Source: MVRV01 sp964469905
GTDB lineage: Bacteria; Desulfobacterota; Syntrophia; Syntrophales; Smithellaceae
Reading direction: 5' to 3'
NCBI GenBank assembly: GCA_964469905.1
Contig: CAYXZW010000058.1
Location: 1 to 17,279, forward strand
Length of the DNA stretch: 17,279 nt
The translations under genes were made by a program, and so were the position numbers. The notes under the pieces are model-generated. The model was not told the DNA's origin. It ran no database searches and saw nothing but the letters and a program-made list of their open reading frames with translations. How positions within the stretch are numbered: position 1 is the stretch's first letter; the number at the start of each line of letters is the position of its first letter. Positions 7,650 to 13,862 of this stretch are shown here, in pieces.

Positions 7650-7677
7650 GCACATGATTAAGGAGAGAAGTAAAAAA

Positions 7678-8409
7678 ATGAAAGAAAGCTTATACGAATA
7701 TCTGGCCGGCAACGATTATCCGGGGCGCGGCATCTGTGTAGGGCTTACGCCCGGTGGAGGCAAAGCGATGATTGCCTACTTTATCATGGGCCGCAGTGTT
7801 AACAGTCGTAATCGCGTGTTCGACCCCATTGATGGTGGCATTCGCACTGTGGCTTGCGACCCTTCCAAAATGACGGATCCGCACCTGATTATTTACAATC
7901 CTGTGCTGACCCTCGACAATACAACGATTGTAACCAACGGTGATCAGACCGATACCATCCGCGAATATCTAACCCGCAATGATTTTCCCGGTTACTGTTT
8001 TGAAGCTGCTCTGGCTACCCGTACCTTTGAGGACGACGGGCCGAACTGGACGCCCCGTATTTCCGGTGTGGTGGATATGCGTACGGGCGGCTACAAGCTA
8101 AACATTTTGAAAAGCAACAACGGCGACGAAAAGAGCTTACAACGCTTTACCTTCGATTATTCGCAGCCACTGGCCGGTGAGGGACATTTTATCAGCACGT
8201 ACAAGTGCAACGGAACGCCGATCCCCAGTTTTGCGGGCGAGCCGCTGCGAGTTGCCTTGGACGAGGAAGATCCCAATGAATACGCGGGTCTTCTGTGGGA
8301 AGCTTTAAATGAGGACAACAAGGTGAGCCTGTTTGTGCGTGCCATCGATTTTAAGACCGGGGCTTACGAGGATGTGATCATGAACAAATACAAATTGGTG
8401 GAGGGATAG
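7678..8409 (+). CDS. purO: IMP cyclohydrolase, PurO-like family
   Basis: The 243-residue protein matches the PurO-like IMP cyclohydrolase family (IMP_cyclohyd). Motifs include GRSVNSRNRVF at 38-48, TNGDQTD at 86-92, GPNWTPRISG at 121-130, SNNGD at 146-150 and GEGHF at 167-171. By family, it closes the ring of FAICAR to give IMP, step 10 of de novo purine synthesis. This is unrelated to the N-terminal domain of bifunctional PurH. The start at 7678 is chosen because AAGGAG lies just upstream. The frame remains open back to an ATG at 7519, but that extension only translates the palindromic repeat at 7525-7649. The stop codon is 3 bases before the AICAR formyltransferase start, so the two genes for steps 9 and 10 form an operon. 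The gene symbol reflects the family; a Clostridia- or Bacteroidetes-like bacterial branch is likely. Confidence 0.9.
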   Translation: MKESLYEYLAGNDYPGRGICVGLTPGGGKAMIAYFIMGRSVNSRNRVFDPIDGGIRTVACDPSKMTDPHLIIYNPVLTLDNTTIVTNGDQTDTIREYLTRNDFPGYCFEAALATRTFEDDGPNWTPRISGVVDMRTGGYKLNILKSNNGDEKSLQRFTFDYSQPLAGEGHFISTYKCNGTPIPSFAGEPLRVALDEEDPNEYAGLLWEALNEDNKVSLFVRAIDFKTGAYEDVIMNKYKLVEG

Positions 8410-8412
8410 TTA

Positions 8413-9591
8413 ATGAACGAAATCGCACCTAAGTACGGCTGCAACCCCAATCAGAAGCCTGCCCGGATCTTCATGGCGGACGGAAGCCCCCTGCCGGTTT
8501 CCGTATTGAATGGCAAGCCCGGCTACATCAACTTCATGGATGCGCTCAACAGCTGGCAGTTAGTGAAAGAATTAAAAGAGAATACGGGGATGGTTGCCGC
8601 AACATCATTTAAACATGTCTCGCCCGCCGGCGCCGCTTTGGGCTACCCATTAAACAATGTCCTGCGGAAGATGTATCACATCGAACCAGGCTTGAAACTC
8701 TCTAAGCTAGCCTGCGCTTACGCGCGCGCCCGCGGCGCCGACCGCATGAGCAGCTTCGGCGACTGGATTGCGCTCTCCGACGTGTGCGATGTACCCACGG
8801 CGCAAATTATCAAAACCGAGGTTACCGACGGTATTATTGCGCCGGGTTACAAGCCGGAAGCACTGGAAATTCTGAAGTCCAAGAAGGGCGGCAACTACAA
8901 CGTGGTGGCCATCGACCCCAACTCCGTGCCTGTTTCTCTGGAGCACAAGCAAGTATACGGCATTACCTTTGAGCAGGGACGCAACAGTCTGAAAATCGAC
9001 AGCAGCATGCTCATGAACATTGTTACCGAGAACAAGACCATAAACGACGCGCAGAAACGCGATCTGGTACTTGCGCTCATTACCCTGAAATATACGCAGT
9101 CCAACAGCGTCTGCTACGTACAGAACGGCCAGGTAATCGGCGTAGGAGCCGGGCAGCAGAGCCGTATTCACTGTACCCGTCTGGCCGGCCAGAAGGCCGA
9201 CAACTGGCAGTTGCGCCATATGCCCAAAGTCCTCAATCTGCCTTTTCGTGCTGATGTTGCTAAGCCCAACCGTGACAATGCCATCGATGTTTACTTGGGT
9301 GAGACACCGGAAGACGTCATTGGCAATGATGTCTGGGCCGAAACCTTCACCAGCCAACCGAAACCATTGACCAAAGCTCAAAAGAAAAAATGGCTGGCCA
9401 AGGTCACCGGTGTTGCTCTCGGTAGCGATGCGTTCTTCCCCTTCGGCGACAACATCGAGCGTGCGCATCGCAGCGGCGTGACCGCCATCGTCGAGGCCGG
9501 CGGTTCCATCCGCGATCAGCAGGTAATTGACACCTGCAACAAATACGGCATTGTCATGGCGTTTTGCGGGCTGCGGTTGTTTCATCATTAA
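8413..9591 (+). CDS. purH: Stand-alone AICAR formyltransferase (AICARFT half of PurH)
   Basis: This 392-residue protein carries only the formyltransferase region of PurH. It shows SFKHVSPAGAALG at 65-77 (the KH pair matches the catalytic Lys-His), DRMSSFGDWIALSD at 110-123, SNSV at 230-233, GAGQQSR at 245-251, and the C-terminal run of FFPFGDNIERA, GGSIRDQ and GLRLFHH. By family it transfers a formyl group from 10-formyl-THF to AICAR to give FAICAR, step 9. The N-terminal MGS-like cyclohydrolase domain of the usual 510-530-residue bifunctional enzyme is absent. The upstream PurO-like gene, 3 bases away, fills that role. GGAGGG lies 7-12 bases before the ATG, inside the preceding gene. A strong hairpin terminator follows 10 bases after the stop. 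Confidence 0.94.
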   Translation: MNEIAPKYGCNPNQKPARIFMADGSPLPVSVLNGKPGYINFMDALNSWQLVKELKENTGMVAATSFKHVSPAGAALGYPLNNVLRKMYHIEPGLKLSKLACAYARARGADRMSSFGDWIALSDVCDVPTAQIIKTEVTDGIIAPGYKPEALEILKSKKGGNYNVVAIDPNSVPVSLEHKQVYGITFEQGRNSLKIDSSMLMNIVTENKTINDAQKRDLVLALITLKYTQSNSVCYVQNGQVIGVGAGQQSRIHCTRLAGQKADNWQLRHMPKVLNLPFRADVAKPNRDNAIDVYLGETPEDVIGNDVWAETFTSQPKPLTKAQKKKWLAKVTGVALGSDAFFPFGDNIERAHRSGVTAIVEAGGSIRDQQVIDTCNKYGIVMAFCGLRLFHH

Positions 9592-9601
9592 AAAAATAAT
9601 T

Positions 9602-9651
9602 CAATTCCTGGATTCCGGACTCGCCAAGCGTGATCCGGAATCCAGGAATTG
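9602..9651 (+). terminator. Rho-independent terminator with an 18-bp perfect stem
   Basis: The arms 9602-9619 and 9634-9651 are perfectly complementary (CAATTCCTGGATTCCGGA in the left arm). The 14-base loop can itself form a CGC/GCG pairing. A run of five T follows at 9652-9656. It ends the purO-AICARFT operon. The long perfect stem built on CTGGATTCCGGA looks like a dispersed palindromic repeat recruited as a terminator. Confidence 0.85.
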
Positions 9652-9799
9652 TTTTTGTTCTAAACCTTTCTTGTCGAAACCCAATAATTAATATCCAATT
9701 GATTTTCAAACCGATTTTCTGAAAAAATAGACCAATTACAAAACAGAAGATGTTTTAAGAGGAGCTTCCTTACCACTCTCTTAGTCAACGATATAAAGA

Positions 9800-9829
9800 T
9801 GGACTGCGTCTCCGGCATTATGTTATAAG
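9800..9829 (+). promoter_or_regulatory. Possible promoter for the cytochrome gene
   Basis: TGGACT (9800-9805, 4/6) is followed after 18 bases by TATAAG (9824-9829, 5/6). It would start transcription a few bases before the purine-rich ribosome site. The surrounding AT-rich DNA offers other weak candidates. Confidence 0.35.
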
Positions 9830-9853
9830 AAAAGAAAAAAAGGGGGGATGCTT

Positions 9854-10243
9854 ATGAAAAAGATTATTTTGATTCTTTCCGTTACTATTTTGGCGATTAC
9901 GGTTCTGGCTTTTGCCGCCGAAGACAAAAAGACGGAACTGCGCCCTGCTCAGAAGCTCATGCAGGCCCGGGCAGCAGGGCTGACGGCCATGAACAAAAAT
10001 CTGGGAGCCGGCCAATTGGCAGCTATTGTTAAGGATGCTGATGATCTGGCTGCCGAAACCATGAAGAATGGTGATAAGCTTTCTAATCCTCTGGCCAAAG
10101 AGATTACACTGGCCATTTCAATGTATGCCAAAGAAGCTTCCGCTGCCGCAGCCAAGAGCGATGCCGCAACCGTAAAAGCCAAACTGGGAGAAATCAAGGG
10201 TAAGTGTGGCGAATGCCACGTTAAAATCCGGGACAAAAAATAA
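9854..10243 (+). CDS. Cytochrome c'-like periplasmic monohaem protein
   Basis: The 129-residue product has a signal peptide (residues 1-22, KK then a hydrophobic core, ending FAA before EDKK). The mature part of about 107 residues is alanine-rich and helical. A single haem c site, CGECH, is at 118-122 near the C-terminus. Small size, predicted four-helix character and C-terminal CxxCH fit the cytochrome c'/c-556 (Cytochrom_C_2) family, whose members bind gases or carry electrons in the periplasm. The role here is not evident from neighbours. Two ATGs are possible: 9848 directly abuts the six-G run, leaving no ribosome spacing, whereas 9854 has a 6-base spacing, so I chose 9854. A 14-bp hairpin lies downstream at 10267-10301. 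Confidence 0.85.
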   Translation: MKKIILILSVTILAITVLAFAAEDKKTELRPAQKLMQARAAGLTAMNKNLGAGQLAAIVKDADDLAAETMKNGDKLSNPLAKEITLAISMYAKEASAAAAKSDAATVKAKLGEIKGKCGECHVKIRDKK

Positions 10244-10266
10244 CCGGTGAAAAAGCAGAATACCAG

Positions 10267-10301
10267 ATAGTGGAGATGGGTTTCATGCCCGTCTCCACTG
10301 T
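10267..10301 (+). terminator. Hairpin between convergent cytochrome and purD genes
   Basis: A 14-bp stem with two G-T pairs (core AGTGGAGA/TCTCCACT) and a 7-base loop lies 24 bases after the cytochrome stop codon. There is no T-run on either side. It could end transcripts from the plus strand or be a structured 3' end. A second, looser pair of complementary 8-mers (10332-10339 and 10371-10378, one mismatch) lies nearer the purD stop. Confidence 0.45.
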
Positions 10302-10387
10302 AACACCAGCACACCTACCACGGGAGCAGTAGTAGGGGCGCCCTTTTTAAATTGGGTGAAAGCGTGGAATGCCCTTACGATATTCAG

Positions 10388-11716
10388 CTATTCTTTCCGT
10401 AACTTACTCATATGATCAATGCGCTTTTGAATCAGCGCGTCCGTGCCGATGTCTTCGCGGTAGGCCACCGGGCCTTTCACCGCTTTGACACCTTCTTCGG
10501 CTACTTTGCGGGCTTCATCCAGAGTGTCGGCAATGCCCACAATGCCGATGGCTCGTGATGCACTCAAATACAGGCCGTCTTCTTTTTTATCGACCGATGA
10601 ATAGTAAAGTCTCGCGGCTCCGACATCGCCCACTTCAATTTTCGCTTTTGATGAGGCCGCATCGGGATGATCGGCGGGGAGTCCGTAGCCCTTGGGAACA
10701 ACGTACTTGCAGACCGTTGCTTTTTGTTCAAATTCAATTTTCAGCTTATCCAGTGTGCCGTCAATGATGTGGCGGCAGACATCTACGAAATCAGTCTTCA
10801 GCAGCGGCAAAATATTCATGGCTTCCGGATCGCCGAAACGGGCATTGTATTCCAAAAGCTTTGAACCGTTTTTAGTAGCGATAAAGCCGCCGTACATAAC
10901 GCCTTTGTAAGGGCTGCCGGTTTCTTTTAAGAGAGCTGCCGCGACCTGGCGCGTGATCTCCAGGCCTTCTTCAACATCTGACGGCTTCAAAAACGGCATG
11001 GAATGATCGGGCAGGGAATAAGAGCCCATGCCGCCGGTGTTGGGGCCGCGGTCACCGTCAAAGCGCCGTTTATGGTCTTGTACCAGGGGTGTGCCAACAA
11101 CTGTCTTGCCGTCGCACAGGCATTGCAGTGAAAATTCCTCGCCGTCGAATTTTTCTTCGACAACCAGCGAGTTGCTTTCGGTTAATATCTGCTGGCAAAA
11201 TTTCAGTGCTTCCTGCTTTGTGGTAAAGTGGTCGCCCTGCACCAGTACGCCTTTTCCGCCGGTTAATCCATCCGGTTTCAGGACGATGCCGTCGAGGGAA
11301 TTCAAAAATTCTTCCACGCCATCTATCGCCGTGAAGACTTTATACTGCGGATTGCCGGGAATGTTGTATTTGCTGACCAGATCACGGGTAAAAGACTTGG
11401 AGGTTTCCAGTCGCGCCAGACTTTTATTGGGGCCTACGGCCGGAATGCCGGCTTTCGCCAGAGCGTCGACAACACCGTTGCCCAGTGGATCTTCCGGGCC
11501 GATGACGGCAAAATCAACTTTATTTTCCTCAGCAAAGGCAGTAATTGCCGCCAGATCGGAATAACTGCCAATTTTTATTTTCGCTGATAACGATACTATT
11601 CCCGGATTGTTTGCTTTCATATAAGAGAATAACAGCGGGTTTTCTTTTGATCGCCTGATAGCTTCGGCCATAGCATGCTCGCGGGCACCGTTTCCAACTA
11701 AAAGTATGTTAGGCAT
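10388..11716 (-). CDS. purD: Phosphoribosylamine-glycine ligase (GAR synthetase)
   Basis: The 442-residue protein has all the PurD landmarks: GNGAREHA at 8-15, GPEDPL at 73-78, the ATP-grasp glycine loop KPDGLTGGKGV at 147-157, PNTGGMGSY at 225-233, EYNARFGDPE at 289-298 and the C-terminal tail YREDIGTDALIQKRIDHM. It joins glycine to phosphoribosylamine with ATP, step 2 of purine synthesis, in the cytoplasm. It is somewhat longer than the roughly 430-residue enterobacterial enzyme. Segments such as YNIPGNPQYKVF, LVQDHKRRFDGD and the tail recall archaeal PurD sequences; that comparison is from memory. GGAG is 8 bases before the ATG. A possible promoter lies at 11748-11776, back to back with that of the toxin-antitoxin pair. 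Confidence 0.95.
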   Translation of the reverse strand: MPNILLVGNGAREHAMAEAIRRSKENPLLFSYMKANNPGIVSLSAKIKIGSYSDLAAITAFAEENKVDFAVIGPEDPLGNGVVDALAKAGIPAVGPNKSLARLETSKSFTRDLVSKYNIPGNPQYKVFTAIDGVEEFLNSLDGIVLKPDGLTGGKGVLVQGDHFTTKQEALKFCQQILTESNSLVVEEKFDGEEFSLQCLCDGKTVVGTPLVQDHKRRFDGDRGPNTGGMGSYSLPDHSMPFLKPSDVEEGLEITRQVAAALLKETGSPYKGVMYGGFIATKNGSKLLEYNARFGDPEAMNILPLLKTDFVDVCRHIIDGTLDKLKIEFEQKATVCKYVVPKGYGLPADHPDAASSKAKIEVGDVGAARLYYSSVDKKEDGLYLSASRAIGIVGIADTLDEARKVAEEGVKAVKGPVAYREDIGTDALIQKRIDHMSKLRKE

Positions 11717-11747
11717 TTCACCATCTCCAAAACGTGATATGCCGGAG

Positions 11748-11776
11748 TAAATAACGGAAAAGTCATTTCAAGTCAA
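11748..11776 (-). promoter_or_regulatory. Candidate purD promoter
   Basis: On the minus strand TTGACT (11776-11771, 5/6) is followed after 17 bases by TATTTA (11753-11748, 3/6). It would give a leader of about 25 bases to the purD ATG. The -10 match is weak. Confidence 0.4.
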
Positions 11777-11805
11777 TTACTATAGGGTTCTGTTCCGGAT
11801 ATTTC

Positions 11806-11834
11806 TTGACAGAGCGCAGTGTTTTCGATATTAT
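11806..11834 (+). promoter_or_regulatory. Near-consensus promoter of the toxin-antitoxin operon
   Basis: TTGACA (11806-11811) is perfect, and TATTAT (11829-11834, 5/6) follows after exactly 17 bases. The expected start falls within the repeats at 11834-11851. Confidence 0.75.
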
Positions 11835-11851
11835 CTAGACAGACTAGACAG
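11834..11851 (+). promoter_or_regulatory. Candidate antitoxin operator: direct and inverted repeats at the transcription start
   Basis: CTAGACAG occurs twice, at 11835-11842 and 11844-11851, one base apart. The same stretch holds an inverted pair TCTAG/CTAGA (11834-11838 and 11844-11848). It directly follows the -10 box and runs into the AGGAGG ribosome site, where a bound antitoxin complex would block transcription. Phd/YefM antitoxins commonly autoregulate through such sites; binding here is inferred. Confidence 0.6.
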
Positions 11852-11862
11852 GAGGCGCCGAT

Positions 11863-12117
11863 ATGAAGCATATCTGGCAACTGCAGGAAGCAAAGAATAA
11901 GTTCAGTGAAGTGGTGGAAGGCGCGCTCTCCCAAGGGCCGCAACTTGTGACAAAACGCGGCATCGAAGCCGTCGTCATCTTATCCTGCAGCGACTATCGT
12001 AAATTATTGGTTTCCCAAAAAACCCTCTCCGAATTCTTCCGCCAATCCCCTTTGACAGGCGCCGATCTTGATCTGCAACGCAATAGGGACGCCGTGCGAG
12101 CGGACATGAATCTATGA
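11863..12117 (+). CDS. Type II antitoxin, Phd/YefM family
   Basis: The 84-residue protein begins with a segment typical of Phd/YefM antitoxins (WQLQEAKNKFSEVVEGAL at 5-22, then QLVTKRGIEAVVILSCSDYRKL). This N-terminal part dimerises and binds operator DNA. The C-terminal 30 residues are polar and would be the flexible part that wraps the toxin. AGGAGG lies upstream of the ATG, and a near-consensus promoter and repeat operator precede it. Its stop codon overlaps the toxin start by 4 bases (ATGA at 12114-12117), so the two are translationally coupled. By family it neutralises the PIN toxin and represses the operon with it. Confidence 0.92.
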   Translation: MKHIWQLQEAKNKFSEVVEGALSQGPQLVTKRGIEAVVILSCSDYRKLLVSQKTLSEFFRQSPLTGADLDLQRNRDAVRADMNL

Positions 12118-12533
12118 AATATCTTCTGGATACCTGCGTTATTTCCGAACTGGTCGCCCGGAACCCACAAGGCAAAGTTCTTGAATGGCTCGACGAGCTT
12201 GATCCGGAGCACGTTTACCTGAGCGCCGTCACCATCGGCGAGATCCGGAAGGGCATTCAGAAGCTTCCCGATTCACAGCGGAAGGCAATACTTCAGGAAT
12301 GGTTGGACAATGACTTGCTGGATCGATTTCAGGGACGAATACTTCCCCTCGACACAGAGGTCATGTTGACATGGGGACGACTTGTCGGCGATTTGGAGTC
12401 GCAGGGCAAGATAATGGCGGCCATGGATTCTCTCATCGCGGCCATTGCACTAAACGGGCGTCTCACGCTTGTGACGCGAAACGAAGAATATTTTAAGCAC
12501 GCCGAGATCCCCCTGGTAAATCCATGGACGTAG
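12114..12533 (+). CDS. vapC: PIN-domain toxin, VapC/FitB-like ribonuclease
   Basis: The 139-residue protein has the PIN-domain pattern: LLDTCVISEL at 4-13 with Asp6, Glu43 in TIGEIRKGI, Asp105 in MDSLIAAIAL, and LVTRN at 119-123 before the C-terminal NPW. These acidic residues would hold the catalytic metal. The spacing, the GEIRKGI segment and the NPW end recall the FitB-like branch of VapC toxins. The fourth acidic position seems to be filled by Glu in TRNEEYF rather than the more usual Asp. By family it would cleave RNA when released from antitoxin; the target cannot be predicted. The frame is full length, without disruption, so the module looks functional. It is the second gene of the operon and no terminator is visible before 12588. 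Confidence 0.93.
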   Translation: MKYLLDTCVISELVARNPQGKVLEWLDELDPEHVYLSAVTIGEIRKGIQKLPDSQRKAILQEWLDNDLLDRFQGRILPLDTEVMLTWGRLVGDLESQGKIMAAMDSLIAAIALNGRLTLVTRNEEYFKHAEIPLVNPWT

Positions 12534-12587
12534 AATTAAGGTACTGCACAAGCATATTAGCTACAATACATTAAGCAAGCAAGGATT

Positions 12588-13862
12588 TTGAAAACTTTGG
12601 ACATATCATTACAAATAACTATAATGTTTTTACTCTTATTGCTCTCCGGTTTTTTCTCATCTGCCGAAGCTGCTTTATTTTCTCTGACCGATTTGCATCT
12701 CCACAAGATGAAATTGGACCGCTATCCTTTTTTGCGCTTTGTCAGTGAATTATTGGAAAACCGTCGCCGTCTACTGATTACCATTGTCGTGGGCAATGAA
12801 GCGGTTAATATAGGCATATCGATACTGTCAGCAGCTTTTTTCATCAGTCTTTTCGGAGTTAACGGTCAATGGCTGGCCATTCTTATAACCAGCGTGTTTA
12901 TTCTTATTGTCGGCGAATCCGTACCCAAAACATTCGGTGTGACCTATCCCCTGCAAATATCTTCCGCCGTTTCTCCTCTCCTGGCTGTCGTCTCCCGGTT
13001 GGAATACCCTTTTGTCGTGGGTTTGGAAAAATTATCTGATTTTATCCTCAACCGTTACAGTCAGGGTAAATTCCGCACTGCCGATCCGATAATGGAAGAT
13101 GAATTTAAGACATTGATAGATGCAGGAAGTCGCGAAGGTATCGTTGAGGAATCGCAAAAAGAACTGATCAATAGAATTTTTGAACTGGGAGATAAGCCGG
13201 TAACCGATATTATGGTGCCCCGGGTTGATATGTTTTGCCTATCCATAAGCATGACAGTGGATGAAGTGGCTGCCGAGGTAGTCCAGGCGCGGCACGAACG
13301 GGTGCCTTTTTATGCCGGTGATCGCGAGGACATCACCGGAATTCTTTATGCCCGCGACCTGCTCAATGCAGCCTTACAAGAGAAAAAGCCGGATAGCGTA
13401 GAAAAACTGCTGAAGAAACCGTATTTCGTTCCGGAAGGGAAAACCATCAACGGGCTTTTACATGATTTCCGGGAAAATCGCATGCAAATTGCCGTAATTG
13501 TCGATGAATACGGCGGTGTGTCCGGTTTGGTTACACTTGAAGATATTCTGGAACACTTATTTGAAGAAGAACTGACGGATATCCATAATCTCCAGAACGG
13601 TTGCGAAAGAATAGGTGAAAATACCATCATTGTGCCCGGTAAATTGCCGCTGGAGCAGTTCAATACTATCATGCAGGCGCAATTACCGGAGGAAGAATTC
13701 GATACCATTGGCGGGTTTGTTTTGCATTTGTTTGGCAATCTGCCGGCTAAAGGTGAAGAATACAGCTATAACGGTTTTACGTTTCGGATAGAAAATGTGG
13801 GCAGATCGAGGATATTGAAAATAAGGATAGAGCGGGATTTGGAGCAAATTAAAGACATATGA
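12588..13862 (+). CDS. CNNM/CorC-type membrane protein with DUF21, CBS pair and transporter-associated domain (first of two)
   Basis: This 424-residue protein is annotated in many genomes as a hemolysin-family or CorC-like protein. Residues 1-150 hold the DUF21 membrane domain with hydrophobic segments and GESVPK at 109-114. A CBS pair spans about 200-330 (DIMVPRVDM at 207-215, VDEYGGVSGLVTLEDI at 305-320). The CorC_HlyC domain runs from about 340 to the end (LPEEEFDTIGGFVLHLFG). Related proteins act in Mg2+ or Co2+ transport; true haemolysis is unlikely. I take the TTG at 12588, with AAGG just upstream, as start. An in-frame ATG at 12624 (residue 13) is possible but would cut into the first membrane segment. 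Its stop overlaps the next gene by 4 bases (ATGA). Confidence 0.92.
   Translation: MKTLDISLQITIMFLLLLLSGFFSSAEAALFSLTDLHLHKMKLDRYPFLRFVSELLENRRRLLITIVVGNEAVNIGISILSAAFFISLFGVNGQWLAILITSVFILIVGESVPKTFGVTYPLQISSAVSPLLAVVSRLEYPFVVGLEKLSDFILNRYSQGKFRTADPIMEDEFKTLIDAGSREGIVEESQKELINRIFELGDKPVTDIMVPRVDMFCLSISMTVDEVAAEVVQARHERVPFYAGDREDITGILYARDLLNAALQEKKPDSVEKLLKKPYFVPEGKTINGLLHDFRENRMQIAVIVDEYGGVSGLVTLEDILEHLFEEELTDIHNLQNGCERIGENTIIVPGKLPLEQFNTIMQAQLPEEEFDTIGGFVLHLFGNLPAKGEEYSYNGFTFRIENVGRSRILKIRIERDLEQIKDI

Noticed and set aside
8707..9588. Open frame of 293 codons on the minus strand
   Set aside because: It is antisense to the AICAR formyltransferase, whose motifs are unmistakable. The translation has no recognisable motif and no ribosome site, so it is a codon-bias shadow.
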